This document shows positions 29,403-38,832 of a stretch of DNA of 64,000 bases, piece after piece (the first letter of the stretch is position 1; every line of letters starts with the position of its first letter). This DNA is from Firmicutes bacterium HGW-Firmicutes-2 (lineage in GTDB: Bacteria > Bacillota > Clostridia > Lachnospirales > Vallitaleaceae). The notes under the pieces were generated by a model, which did not search any database, was not told the origin of the DNA, and saw only the letters and a list, made by a program, of their open reading frames with translations. The position numbers were made by a program, and so were the translations under genes. Location: assembly GCA_002841495.1 (NCBI GenBank), contig PGZV01000005.1, positions 347,212-411,211 on the forward strand. Reading direction: 5' to 3'.

Positions 29403-29412
29403 GATATAATAT

Positions 29413-29450
29413 GGAAGGGGGAACCTAGTGGGTTGACCTAGGTATTTCTT
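29413..29450 (+). promoter_or_regulatory. recA leader: ribosome site separated from the start by a small hairpin
   Basis: The only good ribosome site, GGAAGGGGG (29413-29421), is about 30 bases from ATG 29451, too far for normal use. Between them ACCTAG (29423-29428) can pair with CTAGGT (29438-29443). Folding this hairpin would bring the site to about eight to ten bases from the start. Confidence 0.5.
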
Positions 29451-30545
29451 ATGACAAACGAAAAGACAAAAGCCCTGGAAGCGGCTATTACACAGATTGA
29501 AAAGCAATATGGTATAGGTTCCATCATGAAGCTTGGAGAGAGCAACGAACATATGAATGTCAAGACCGTTCCTTCAGGTGCGCTTAGTTTGGATATCGCC
29601 CTAGGTGCCGGTGGGGTTCCAAGAGGTCGTATTATTGAATTATATGGTCCTGAGTCCAGTGGTAAAACAACCCTCGCCCTTCATATGTTGGCGGAGGTTC
29701 AGAAGTCAGGTGGCGTAGCCGGATTTATAGACGCAGAGCACGCTCTTGACCCAAGTTATGCCAAGAAGATTGGTGTGGATATCGACAACTTATATATATC
29801 CCAACCGGATAACGGTGAACAAGCCCTTGAGATTGCGGAGACCATGGTCCGGTCAGGTGCGATTGATATCATCGTTATTGACTCAGTAGCAGCACTGGTA
29901 CCAAGAGCTGAGATTGAAGGCGATATGGGTGATTCGCATGTCGGTCTTCAGGCAAGACTGATGTCTCAAGCACTTAGAAAGATTGCAGGGATTGTTTCCA
30001 AATCCAACTGTATCGTTATATTTATTAACCAGTTAAGAGAAAAGATTGGGGTTATGTTCGGAAGTCCTGAGACAACCACCGGTGGGCGTGCCCTTAAGTT
30101 CTATGCTTCTGTTCGATTGGACATTAGACGTATTGAGACTTTAAAGCAAGGTGTGAATATGGTGGGTAACCGTGTCCGTGTCAAAGTCGCTAAGAATAAG
30201 ATTGCCCCACCTTTTAAGCAAGCAGAATTTGACATCATGTTCGGTGAAGGTATTTCAAGAGAAGGTGACTTACTGGACTTAGGTGTGGATCTTGATTTTG
30301 TACAAAAGAGTGGCGCTTGGTTTTCCTACGGAGATATTCGTTTAGGACAAGGCCGTGAGAATTCTAAGATCTATTTGAAGGAAAACCCTGAGATCTGCAA
30401 TAGAATAGATGAACAGATTCGTAGTCATTACGGATTTGGAAAAACAAAAGAAGAGATAGAAATCGCCTTAGAAAAAGAAAAAGCAGACACTAATAAAGTT
30501 GCGGATAAAAAAGCTGCAGATAAAAAAACTGCAGATAAGAAGTAA
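29451..30545 (+). CDS. recA: DNA recombinase RecA
   Basis: Central recombinase; forms filaments on single-stranded DNA, promotes strand exchange and triggers LexA self-cleavage. The 364 residues show Walker [10 protein letters not shown] (about 66-74), the [22 protein letters not shown] Walker B region and the [20 protein letters not shown]2 loop. The tail ends with an imperfect triple repeat of about six residues, [14 protein letters not shown], an acidic/lysine-rich tail likely to be disordered. It has its own LexA-controlled promoter and an unusual leader. recX follows after a weak terminator. Confidence 0.98.
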   Translation: MTNEKTKALEAAITQIEKQYGIGSIMKLGESNEHMNVKTVPSGALSLDIALGAGGVPRGRIIELYGPESSGKTTLALHMLAEVQKSGGVAGFIDAEHALDPSYAKKIGVDIDNLYISQPDNGEQALEIAETMVRSGAIDIIVIDSVAALVPRAEIEGDMGDSHVGLQARLMSQALRKIAGIVSKSNCIVIFINQLREKIGVMFGSPETTTGGRALKFYASVRLDIRRIETLKQGVNMVGNRVRVKVAKNKIAPPFKQAEFDIMFGEGISREGDLLDLGVDLDFVQKSGAWFSYGDIRLGQGRENSKIYLKENPEICNRIDEQIRSHYGFGKTKEEIEIALEKEKADTNKVADKKAADKKTADKK

Positions 30546-30587
30546 GCCCCTCAAAAGAAAAAGCATAAATTAGTACATGTAGCTTAC

Positions 30588-30622
30588 AAAGGCGACCTTG
30601 GTATCTTAAGGTCGCCTTTATC
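30588..30622 (+). terminator. Terminator-like hairpin between recA and recX
   Basis: AAAGGCGACCTT pairs perfectly with AAGGTCGCCTTT over 12 bp (loop GGTATCTT). Only a short T stretch follows, so partial read-through into recX is likely, keeping the RecA inhibitor at a lower level. Confidence 0.7.
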
Positions 30623-30688
30623 TATAGCATAAATTGAGGCGAGTTCAGCACATCGACAAATAGGGCGAAAAAGGGGTGAAGTTGGCGT

Positions 30689-31300
30689 ATGCACATAAAA
30701 GAGATTAGGAAACTTGAAAAAGGAAAACACAAGATCCTATTAGATAACGACGACTATGTCATCTTGTATTATAAAGAGCTTAAAGCATTTAAAATGGTTC
30801 AGGATGAAGCCGTTGAGGAAGAGACATGGGCGTTGGCCAAGAAGGCCATGACAACCCGAGGGAAAAAAAGAGTCTATCATTTATTAGGAAAGAAAGATTA
30901 TGTAATTGAAGAGATTAGGAAAAAGCTAGTAAAAGAAGATTACCCAAGTGGGATCATCGAAATCATATTGGATTATTTTATAGAACTTGGTTTTTTAAAT
31001 GATGAAAGTTATACCGAAAAATACTACAGATATCAGAAAGCTACAAAAAGTCGGCGTATGATTGAGATGAAGCTAAGTGAAAAAGGCATACCAAGAGATA
31101 CTATAAAAACTTTTTTTGAAACGGTGGATCATCAGGAAACCGAGTATGAGACGGCCCAGAAGCTCCTTGAGAAAAAGTATAACAATAAAGACGTGACAAA
31201 AGAAGACTATAATAAGATGGCACGTTTTTTGGCTTACAAAGGCTTTGACTACGATGTGATTAATTCCGTCATCATGACCTATCTTAAGCCTAAAGATTAA
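30689..31300 (+). CDS. recX: Regulatory protein RecX
   Basis: Modulator that binds RecA filaments and limits (or in some species assists) their activity. The 203 residues are all-helical, with the family motifs KRVYHLLGKKDYVIEEIRKKL and LIELGFLNDESYTEKYYR, and three helical repeats in the C-terminal two thirds. A start at ATG 30689 follows the GGGGTGAAG region. Located 143 bases after recA, a common arrangement. Confidence 0.88.
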   Translation: MHIKEIRKLEKGKHKILLDNDDYVILYYKELKAFKMVQDEAVEEETWALAKKAMTTRGKKRVYHLLGKKDYVIEEIRKKLVKEDYPSGIIEIILDYFIELGFLNDESYTEKYYRYQKATKSRRMIEMKLSEKGIPRDTIKTFFETVDHQETEYETAQKLLEKKYNNKDVTKEDYNKMARFLAYKGFDYDVINSVIMTYLKPKD

Positions 31301-31414
31301 AGTATAAAAAAGATTTACCCAATATATTATTGGTAGAAGTTCAACTAAAGTGTTATGAAACTTTAACCGAATTAGGGATAATGATAGTTTTCTTTCTAAA
31401 AGGAGCCATATAAC

Positions 31415-31443
31415 TTGACATAATGCTTAAAAAAGTATAGAAT
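31415..31443 (+). promoter_or_regulatory. Predicted sigma-A promoter of rny
   Basis: A perfect TTGACA (31415-31420), 17-base spacer and TAGAAT (31438-31443), with about 80 bases of leader before the rny start. Confidence 0.7.
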
Positions 31444-31530
31444 TTAGTTGTTGTAAATTTTTACGATGTTGAATGTTGTAAAGCTTACAATACCGCACAA
31501 TGAAAAGTGAATACAGAGGAGGTGTTATAG

Positions 31531-33081
31531 TTGGAATTACTAAACATACTCATACCTGTTGGAGTGGCCGTAGTCGTTGGTACACTTGCATTTTATCTTG
31601 GTGTCATGTATAGAAAGAACGTTGCCGAAGCTCAATTTGGATCTGCTGAACAAAAAGCCAGAAAAATCGTAGATGATGCGATTAAGGAAGGCGAAGCAAT
31701 CAAAAGAGAGGCACGTTTAGATCTTAAAGATGAAGTATTTAAGATTAAAAATGATCTTGATAAAGAAGTTAAGGAGCGCCGCAATGAATTGACCCGATTG
31801 GAACGTCGCATACAGCAAAAAGAAGAAGCGATTGACAAAAAGGCAGAATCATTCGAGAAAAAAGAAGCTCAATTAGCCGCAAAAGACGAAAACCTCAACA
31901 TACTAAGAGATGAAGTAGAACAACTAAAACAGCAGCACCTATCAGAATTAGAGAAAATCTCTGGATTAACTACCGAACAAGCAAAAGAATACCTTTTAAA
32001 ATCAGTTAAAGAAGAAGTACAACATGAAACAGCAATAATTGTTAAGGAATTAGAAGCGAAAGCAAAAGAAGACGCAACAAAGAACGCAAGAAAGATTCTT
32101 GCAACAGCGGTACAAAAATGTGCAGCTGACCATGTTGCTGAAACGACTGTATCAGTAGTTCATCTTCCTAATGATGAGATGAAAGGACGTATTATTGGTC
32201 GTGAAGGACGTAACATCCGTACATTGGAAACACTTACGGGTATCGACTTAATCATTGATGATACACCAGAGGCTGTCATATTGTCAGGCTTTGATCCAAT
32301 CAGAAGAGAAATTGCACGTATAGCCCTTGAAAAACTCATAGTGGACGGACGTATCCATCCTGCAAGAATTGAGGAAATGGTAGAGAAAGCGAAACGTGAA
32401 GTGGAACAAATCATATTAGAAGAAGGCGAAAACGCTACATTTGAGACGGGGGTTCACGGAGTTCATCCGGAACTTGTTAGACTTCTTGGTAAAATGAAAT
32501 TCCGTACAAGCTATGGACAGAATGTATTGAAGCATGCTATAGAAGTATCCCACTTATGTGGTTTACTAGCCGGTGAGATCGGACTTGATATCCGTCTTGC
32601 AAAACGTGCAGGTTTATTGCACGACATCGGTAAAGCTGTGGATCATGAAATGGAAGGCTCTCATATATCCATCGGAGCAGATTTGTGTAGAAAATACAAG
32701 GAATCGGAAGTTGTCATCAATGCTGTGGAATCACATCACGGTGATGTAGAACCAACGAACCTCATATCTGTTCTCGTACAAGCGGCAGACACAATATCCG
32801 CTGCAAGACCGGGAGCTAGGAGAGAAACATTACATACATACATCCAAAGACTACAAAAACTTGAAGAAATTGCTGATGAATTTAAAGGTGTAGAAAAATC
32901 GTTTGCTATACAGGCAGGTAGAGAGATTCGAATAATGGTAATACCGGACCAAACAACAGATTTAGAGACGGTGTTACTCGCTAGGGAAGTTGCTAAAAAG
33001 ATCGAGGAAGAACTTGAATACCCAGGCCAGATTAAGGTCAACGTAATCAGGGAAACCAGATCCATTGAATACGCTAAATAA
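31531..33081 (+). CDS. rny: Ribonuclease Y
   Basis: Membrane-anchored endoribonuclease that starts mRNA decay in Firmicutes. The 516 residues have an N-terminal membrane helix (about 5-25), a long charged coiled coil (about 30-205), a KH RNA-binding domain ([21 protein letters not shown]) and an HD domain with the metal site ([12 protein letters not shown]) and the ESHHGD motif. The start codon is TTG at 31531 with a very strong GAGGAGGTG site; no ATG fits. The gene stands alone and ends at a strong terminator. Confidence 0.97.
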   Translation: MELLNILIPVGVAVVVGTLAFYLGVMYRKNVAEAQFGSAEQKARKIVDDAIKEGEAIKREARLDLKDEVFKIKNDLDKEVKERRNELTRLERRIQQKEEAIDKKAESFEKKEAQLAAKDENLNILRDEVEQLKQQHLSELEKISGLTTEQAKEYLLKSVKEEVQHETAIIVKELEAKAKEDATKNARKILATAVQKCAADHVAETTVSVVHLPNDEMKGRIIGREGRNIRTLETLTGIDLIIDDTPEAVILSGFDPIRREIARIALEKLIVDGRIHPARIEEMVEKAKREVEQIILEEGENATFETGVHGVHPELVRLLGKMKFRTSYGQNVLKHAIEVSHLCGLLAGEIGLDIRLAKRAGLLHDIGKAVDHEMEGSHISIGADLCRKYKESEVVINAVESHHGDVEPTNLISVLVQAADTISAARPGARRETLHTYIQRLQKLEEIADEFKGVEKSFAIQAGREIRIMVIPDQTTDLETVLLAREVAKKIEEELEYPGQIKVNVIRETRSIEYAK

Positions 33082-33085
33082 AGTT

Positions 33086-33117
33086 AAGGCGTTATCTATT
33101 ATAGATAACGCCTTTTT
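33086..33117 (+). terminator. Terminator after rny
   Basis: AAGGCGTTATCT pairs with AGATAACGCCTT around a short AT loop, followed by TTT. Confidence 0.9.
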
Positions 33118-33150
33118 AAACGCCTGTTTTTAATACTTACGACTAGACAT

Positions 33151-33354
33151 ATGAATCTGGAAAAAGATTTTCTTGCAATAAAGCAAAAGATAATCCAAAT
33201 AACAAGGAATAATGGCCTAATAAATGAAAAAACACTTTCCATATCTTGCAAAACATGCTATTCTATACATAAGCTGTTTTTAACAAACGGCTTTAAGGTT
33301 AAAAGGTCTAAACCAAGTTTCGGCGCTTTAACCTTATACCTATGTAATTTTTAG
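33151..33354 (+). CDS. Doubtful small open reading frame (67 codons)
   Basis: An ATG frame between rny and the aminotransferase gene with a Lys/Ile-rich product (LEKDFLAIKQKIIQITRNNG, then SISCKTCYSIHKLF). There is no ribosome site before the ATG, and the 3' part contains an AGGTTAAA..TTTAACCT inverted repeat (about 33296-33337). It is more probably a leader region of the next gene than a protein gene. I do not recognise the product. Confidence 0.2.
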   Translation: MNLEKDFLAIKQKIIQITRNNGLINEKTLSISCKTCYSIHKLFLTNGFKVKRSKPSFGALTLYLCNF

Positions 33355-33363
33355 GAGGCGCTT

Positions 33364-34665
33364 ATGGCATACTACTCTCAATATTCAAAAGAATCCTTAG
33401 ATGCGCTACGTCTTGAACTGGAACAGCAGTTGAAAAGATATGAGAGCGAAAACCACGACCTGAATATGGCCCGTGGCAAACCTTGTTCCGATCAGTTGGA
33501 TCTGTCTAACGCCTTGTTAGACATTAAGATACCACTTGAAAAGAACCCAAACGACGATTTTAGAAACTATGGTACCTTAGACGGTATACCACAGACGAAA
33601 AAGCTTTTTGCAGATTTATTAGAAGTCGATCCTTCAGAGATCATCATCGGTGGTAACTCCAGCTTGAATATGATGTATAGCACATTAGCAAAAGTCATGC
33701 TTTTTGGTACATCCGAAGAAGAGGAACCATGGTGTCATATAAAAGACCTCAAATTCTTATGCCCCGTACCGGGCTATGACCGACATTTTGCCATATGCCA
33801 AAAATTCGGCATGGAAATGATCAACATAGATATGACCGATGAAGGTCCGGATATGGATCAGGTAGAATTCCTCGTAGCAAAAGACCCATCCATCAAAGGC
33901 ATCTGGTGTGTACCTAAGTTCTCTAATCCGACGGGCATTACCTATTCCGATCAAGTGGTGGAACGTTTGGCGAAGATGAAAACAGCAGCCACAGATTTTA
34001 GAATCATATGGGACAACGCCTATGTGGTGCATGAGCTCTATAACGATACAGAACCTCTCATGAATATCATGGAAGCTTGTAAAGCAGCAGGGACAGAGGA
34101 CCGTCCGTATCTGTTCACATCCATGTCCAAAGTTACATTTGCCGGTGCTTCAGTTGCAGCCATGGCAGCCAGTAAGAACAACATTGACTTTATACTGGGC
34201 ATCATGGGTGTTCAGACCATCGGATCGGATAAGATTAACCAATATAGGCATTCAGCCTTCTTAAAAGATCTACAAGGTGTCAAAGACCACATGAAGAAAC
34301 ACGCCAAAATCATCAAGCCTAAGTTTGATATGGTCCTAAAGATACTAGATGAGAAGTTATCTGACCGTCAGATAGCAGTCTGGAGTGTACCAAGAGGTGG
34401 CTATTTCATTAATCTAGACGTTATGGACGGTTGTGCGAAGGAAGTTGTCTTGATGGCAGAATCTGTAGGCCTTAAGCTCACACCGGCCGGTGCAACCTAC
34501 CCTTATGGTAATGACCCTTATGATCGTAACATTCGAATTGCCCCCACTTTTCCACCAATGGATGAGTTAGAAAAAGCCATTGAGATCTTATGTGTCTGCA
34601 TCGAATTGGTTTCCATTAACAAATACCTCCAGCGCTTTGATCACAATATAGAACTTGCCCAATAA
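33364..34665 (+). CDS. Class I/II PLP-dependent aminotransferase, probable aspartate aminotransferase of the MocR-like (type Ic) group
   Basis: Transfers the amino group between aspartate (or a related amino acid) and 2-oxoglutarate; it could also serve other substrates. The 433 residues have LNMARGKPCSDQLDLS near the start, GNSSLNMMYSTLA, KFSNPTGITYSD and the PLP lysine in TSMSKVTFAGASVAA (Lys about 258). These are typical of the Aminotran_MocR family of free-standing enzymes without a DNA-binding domain. The C-terminus shows PRGGYFINLDV and NIRIAPTFPP. Start from TAGGAGGCGCTT. Confidence 0.85.
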   Translation: MAYYSQYSKESLDALRLELEQQLKRYESENHDLNMARGKPCSDQLDLSNALLDIKIPLEKNPNDDFRNYGTLDGIPQTKKLFADLLEVDPSEIIIGGNSSLNMMYSTLAKVMLFGTSEEEEPWCHIKDLKFLCPVPGYDRHFAICQKFGMEMINIDMTDEGPDMDQVEFLVAKDPSIKGIWCVPKFSNPTGITYSDQVVERLAKMKTAATDFRIIWDNAYVVHELYNDTEPLMNIMEACKAAGTEDRPYLFTSMSKVTFAGASVAAMAASKNNIDFILGIMGVQTIGSDKINQYRHSAFLKDLQGVKDHMKKHAKIIKPKFDMVLKILDEKLSDRQIAVWSVPRGGYFINLDVMDGCAKEVVLMAESVGLKLTPAGATYPYGNDPYDRNIRIAPTFPPMDELEKAIEILCVCIELVSINKYLQRFDHNIELAQ

Positions 34666-34815
34666 TTTTTATGATAGATAGACTGAGAAAATATTTTTCT
34701 TGGTCTATTTCCACATTACCTTAACCACAGAAAGCAGAATATGTGCTATACTATTCTAAGAAATCATAAAGAATAAGTAAGACCTTAACCCATCATCAAC
34801 TGAAAGGATACCAAT

Positions 34816-36246
34816 ATGAACAATACATATGAAACCCCACTAGGATCTAGGTATGCCAGCCCGGAGATGCTGTACCTTTTCTCGCCGGATAAGAAATTCA
34901 AGACATGGCGTAAGCTATGGATCGCTTTAGCTGAAGCAGAGAAGGAACTGGGACTGGACATAACCGATGAACAGATAGAGGAACTAAAGGCTTTTGCAGA
35001 GGATATTAACTATGATGTTGCCATAGCCAGAGAAAAAGAAGTCCGTCATGATGTTATGGCGCATGTATACGCCTACGGCGAACAAGCCAAAAAAGCTAAG
35101 CCCATTATTCACTTAGGCGCTACCAGTTGTTATGTCGGAGACAACACAGACATCATTATTATGAATGAAGCATTGTCTTTACTTAGAGACAAGTTGATTA
35201 ATGTTATGGATAAGTTAGCTGCTTTTTCTTTAACTTATAAAGATATGCCGACATTAGGCTTTACCCATTTTCAACCGGCTCAACTCACCACAGTCGGTAA
35301 GCGTGCCTGTCTATGGCTAGAAGACCTTTTGCTGGACCTTCAGGACATGAACCATCAACTCTCCAAAAGACTTCTTAGAGGTGCCAAAGGCACAACAGGG
35401 ACACAAGCAACATTCCTCAGTCTTTTTGAGAATGATCATGAGAAAGTCATACGTCTTGATGAACTGATTGCCAGTAAGGTAGGCTACACATCCTCATATC
35501 CTGTAACGGGACAGACCTATCCAAGGAAGTTGGATTCTCAATTCCTAAACGTCTTAAGCGGTATCGCTCAGTCAGCTTATAAGTTCAGTAACGACATGCG
35601 TTTGTTACAGAACCTTAAAGAAATGGAAGAACCTTTTGAGAAAAGTCAGATTGGATCTTCTGCCATGGCCTATAAGCGTAATCCGATGCGAACAGAGCGT
35701 ATTTCATCCTTAGCAAGACATGTGATTTGTAACGCTCTTAATCCGGCCATCACGGCGTCAACTCAATGGTTTGAGCGTACGTTAGATGATAGTGCCAATA
35801 AGCGTTTGGCCATACCGGAAGCTTTTCTTGCTGTGGACGCCATTCTTGAGATCTATATGAATGTGGTAGATGGCCTTGTGGTATACCCTAAAGTAATACA
35901 TAACCGTGTGATGAGCGAACTGCCTTTTATGGCTACCGAGATTATCATGATGGAAGGGGTCAAAAGAGGGGGCGACAGACAGGAACTCCATGAACTCATC
36001 AGGACCCATTCAATGGAAGCGGGTAAGCAAGTCAAGATGGAAGGCCTTCCTAATGACCTTATTGAACGCATCTTGGCTGATTCAGAGTTTAAGATGACAG
36101 AAGAAGAGATGTACGCTATCTTAGCACCGGAGAACTTTATCGGTAGAGCACCTGAGCAAGTTGTCGACTTTATTGCGGGCTATGTTCAACCGATACTTGA
36201 AGCCAACAAAGACATCTTGGGGAAAAAAGCGGAACTCTCCGTTTAA
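34816..36246 (+). CDS. purB: Adenylosuccinate lyase
   Basis: Removes fumarate from SAICAR and adenylosuccinate in purine synthesis. The 476 residues belong to the fumarase/aspartase superfamily: MAHVYAYGEQAKKAKPIIHLGATSCYVGDN, GFTHFQPAQLTTVGKR with the catalytic His, and the signature SSAMAYKRNPMRTERI with the catalytic Ser loop. The length and C-terminal domain match the larger, eukaryote-like PurB type common in clostridia. Start from GAAAGGATACC. Followed 26 bases later by proC. Confidence 0.95.
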   Translation: MNNTYETPLGSRYASPEMLYLFSPDKKFKTWRKLWIALAEAEKELGLDITDEQIEELKAFAEDINYDVAIAREKEVRHDVMAHVYAYGEQAKKAKPIIHLGATSCYVGDNTDIIIMNEALSLLRDKLINVMDKLAAFSLTYKDMPTLGFTHFQPAQLTTVGKRACLWLEDLLLDLQDMNHQLSKRLLRGAKGTTGTQATFLSLFENDHEKVIRLDELIASKVGYTSSYPVTGQTYPRKLDSQFLNVLSGIAQSAYKFSNDMRLLQNLKEMEEPFEKSQIGSSAMAYKRNPMRTERISSLARHVICNALNPAITASTQWFERTLDDSANKRLAIPEAFLAVDAILEIYMNVVDGLVVYPKVIHNRVMSELPFMATEIIMMEGVKRGGDRQELHELIRTHSMEAGKQVKMEGLPNDLIERILADSEFKMTEEEMYAILAPENFIGRAPEQVVDFIAGYVQPILEANKDILGKKAELSV

Positions 36247-36272
36247 GTAAATAGAATGAGGAGGCAGGGAGT

Positions 36273-37070
36273 ATGAAGATTGGATTCATCGGCATTGGAA
36301 ATATGGGATCAGCCATGTTAAAAGGCGCATCCACCAAACTGGACAAAACCAACCTGACCTATACAGACATCAATAAGGCCATGATGGAACAGATCAAAGA
36401 AGAAACAGGGATTTTATACGAAGCAGACAACATGAGCTTAACTAAGTCTGTTGATGTTATTGTACTGGCGGTAAAGCCCCAGTACTTAAAAGAAGTCATG
36501 GAAGACATCCGCAGTTACATTAAGCCCTCACAGATTATTTTATCGATTGCGCCCGGTATTACCATTGAACATATTAAGCATATTTTAGGTGAAAAAACCA
36601 GAGTGGTACGAAGCATGCCAAACACACCGGCGCTGGTTCTAGAAGGCATGAGCGGGTATTGTTTTTCTCACGATGTTTTTACACAAGCAGAAACAGACTT
36701 CATACGAGATTTCTTTGCATCTTTTGGTCGGGGTATAGAACTTACAGAACATCAATTGGATATGGTTGTCCCTATATCAGGGAGTTCACCAGCTTATGGT
36801 TTTATGATGATTGAAGCTATGGCAGATGCCGGTGTCCTCATCGGATTACCTAGACAGATCAGTTATGAGTTAGCCGCTCAATCCATGCTTGGTGCCGCTA
36901 AGATGGTACTTGAGACCAAGACCCATCCGGCCGCCCTAAAAGACGCTGTATGTTCACCTGGAGGCACAACTATTGAAGCTGTAAGAGTACTTGAAAGAAC
37001 CGGCTTTAAGAGTAGCATCATTGAAGCTATGGTGGCATGTTACGACAAAACCAAATCATTTGATAGATAG
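36273..37070 (+). CDS. proC: Pyrroline-5-carboxylate reductase
   Basis: Last step of proline synthesis, reducing pyrroline-5-carboxylate with NAD(P)H. The 265 residues start with the nucleotide-binding turn IGFIGIGNMGSAML and include VRSMPNTPALV and the C-terminal signature SPGGTTIEAVRVLE. Start from GAGGAGGCAGGG. It lies between purB and the Nudix gene with gaps of about 25 bases, so the three are probably cotranscribed. Confidence 0.95.
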   Translation: MKIGFIGIGNMGSAMLKGASTKLDKTNLTYTDINKAMMEQIKEETGILYEADNMSLTKSVDVIVLAVKPQYLKEVMEDIRSYIKPSQIILSIAPGITIEHIKHILGEKTRVVRSMPNTPALVLEGMSGYCFSHDVFTQAETDFIRDFFASFGRGIELTEHQLDMVVPISGSSPAYGFMMIEAMADAGVLIGLPRQISYELAAQSMLGAAKMVLETKTHPAALKDAVCSPGGTTIEAVRVLERTGFKSSIIEAMVACYDKTKSFDR

Positions 37071-37093
37071 TTGATTATATAAGAGGAGGGCCA

Positions 37094-37636
37094 ATGGAAA
37101 ACAAATTCAGACGCATTATGCGTACCGAGATTCACAAAGGCAAGCGTGTTCATCTCTTCCATGACCGGTTGGTAACACCTACAGGTAAGGAAGTAGAATG
37201 GGAACTGATCATGCACCCCGGTGCATCGGCTGTCATACCCATAGATGAAGATGGAAAGATTGTTATGGTAAGGCAGTACAGAAACGCCAGTGACGACTAT
37301 GTCTTAGAGATTCCGGCCGGCGTATTTGATAAGCCGGACGAAGATCCCTTAGTTTGTGCTAAGAGGGAACTGGAAGAAGAGATTGGCTATACCTCAGAAG
37401 ATGTTACCTTTTTGTACAAATTCTACTCAAGCATCGGTATCTGCGATGAAGTCATCCACATCTTTGTGGCAAAGAATCTAGTCCTAAGTGAGCAGAATCT
37501 AGATGATGATGAGTTCGTCACCATCGAACGTTATACATTAGATGAACTGGTCGACATGATCTTTGATGGCCGTTTATCAGACAACAAAACCATATCAGCC
37601 ATAATGACTTACAAAGTCAGTTTGGAAAGAGCATAA
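37094..37636 (+). CDS. Nudix hydrolase, ADP-ribose pyrophosphatase-like
   Basis: Probably hydrolyses ADP-ribose to AMP and ribose 5-phosphate. The 180-residue protein has the Nudix box EDPLVCAKRELEEEIGY; all catalytic acidic residues are present, with one extra residue between the first Gly and Glu. An N-terminal beta-domain (HKGKRVHLFHDRLVTPTGKEVEWELIMHPG) and RQYRNA are typical of NudF. In Bacillus nudF also lies close to xerD, which supports this assignment. Confidence 0.88.
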   Translation: MENKFRRIMRTEIHKGKRVHLFHDRLVTPTGKEVEWELIMHPGASAVIPIDEDGKIVMVRQYRNASDDYVLEIPAGVFDKPDEDPLVCAKRELEEEIGYTSEDVTFLYKFYSSIGICDEVIHIFVAKNLVLSEQNLDDDEFVTIERYTLDELVDMIFDGRLSDNKTISAIMTYKVSLERA

Positions 37637-37724
37637 GGGCCTTATTAGAGAAGATGAGAATGAGGCGGCCTTTATAAAAATGAAAAAGATTTTGGTAATA
37701 GTCGACTTTTTTCTCTGACTTTGG

Positions 37725-37730
37725 TATAAT
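37725..37730 (+). promoter_or_regulatory. Probable -10 box of xerD
   Basis: TATAAT at 37725-37730 with TCGACT 17 bases upstream (37702-37707) gives a moderate sigma-A promoter just before xerD. Confidence 0.4.
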
Positions 37731-37761
37731 TAGACCATCTTATAGTTTGAAGGGCGTAGTC

Positions 37762-38649
37762 ATGAAACTGAGCGTGAAGGAATTCCTCGAGTACCTTGAT
37801 CAAGTAAAAGGTGCATCGGAAAATACAATTCAATCCTACCAAAGGGATGTCAACCATTTTATCGAGTTTGTACAAGGACATTTCGACACCAAAGAGCTAA
37901 GTGGTATAACAGGTACACAACTGAATGCTTATATCAAAGATATGGAAGACAAAGGCAGAGCGCCTTCAACCATCTCCAGAAATATGGCTTCTCTTAGGTC
38001 CTTTTTTCATTATCTCATGCGACGTAACATTATTCGCAAAGATCCCACTGAGTTGTTAATAACACCCAAGGTGGAGAAAAAAGCACCAGAGGTTTTGTCT
38101 TTTTATGAGATTGAGGTATTACTGGGTCAGCCTTATGAAAGCGATGATAAAGGCATTAGAGACAAAGCTATGTTAGAATTGCTCTATGCTACAGGGATTA
38201 GGGTTACTGAACTGATCGGGTTAAGTGAAGATGACATCAACATTACGATGGGCTATATCAAGTGCTCATCCTCTAAAGGTGAACGGATTATACCAATCGG
38301 ACAAGCCGCACAACTGGCTTTGTTCAAGTATATGAACGGTCCACGCAACCATATGATCAAAGAAACCAACGAAAAGACACTTTTTGTAAGTTGTCTTGGC
38401 GAGTCTATGAGCCGCCAAGGGTTTTGGAAGATTGTCAAGATTTATTCAAAAAAAGCCGGGATCAAAAAGAAAATAACACCCCACATTTTAAGACATTCTT
38501 TTGCTAGCCATTTAGTGGAGAACGGAGCAGATCTAAGGTCTGTTCAGGAGATGCTTGGCCATGCCAATATCTCTACAACTCAGGTCTATTCAAAGTTGAA
38601 TGATTTTAAATTAAGGGATGTTTATATAAAAGCACATCCAAGGGCTTAA
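37762..38649 (+). CDS. xerD: Site-specific tyrosine recombinase XerD
   Basis: With XerC it resolves chromosome dimers at dif. The 295 residues include the N-terminal SAM-like DNA-binding domain (KEFLEYLDQVKGASENTIQSYQRDV) and the catalytic domain with Arg (ATGIRVTELIGL), Lys (SSSKGERIIPI), HILRHSFASHL (His and Arg), GHANISTTQVYSK (His and the nucleophilic Tyr). The full catalytic set is present. ATG 37762 is preferred over TTG 37747 for its AAGGG spacing. The gene's housekeeping neighbours argue for XerD rather than an integrase of a mobile element. Confidence 0.92.
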   Translation: MKLSVKEFLEYLDQVKGASENTIQSYQRDVNHFIEFVQGHFDTKELSGITGTQLNAYIKDMEDKGRAPSTISRNMASLRSFFHYLMRRNIIRKDPTELLITPKVEKKAPEVLSFYEIEVLLGQPYESDDKGIRDKAMLELLYATGIRVTELIGLSEDDINITMGYIKCSSSKGERIIPIGQAAQLALFKYMNGPRNHMIKETNEKTLFVSCLGESMSRQGFWKIVKIYSKKAGIKKKITPHILRHSFASHLVENGADLRSVQEMLGHANISTTQVYSKLNDFKLRDVYIKAHPRA

Positions 38650-38832
38650 TCTAACAAATTAACCAATTACATAAGGGCCTTAACCTTAGGTTAACCTAGA
38701 CTTTTTATCATGCGAGTGATACAATTATATAGGTGCGCCTATAGGTGATAAGTAAAATCAACCAAGGTATTAACTGATTTAGTGAAAAAATTAACTTGTA
38801 GCAAGAATATGATATAATGGGATGGTGACATA

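Noticed and set aside
37762-38649. Tyrosine recombinase as a sign of an integrated element
   Set aside because: Length, motifs and housekeeping neighbours fit chromosomal XerD; no att sites or phage genes are near.
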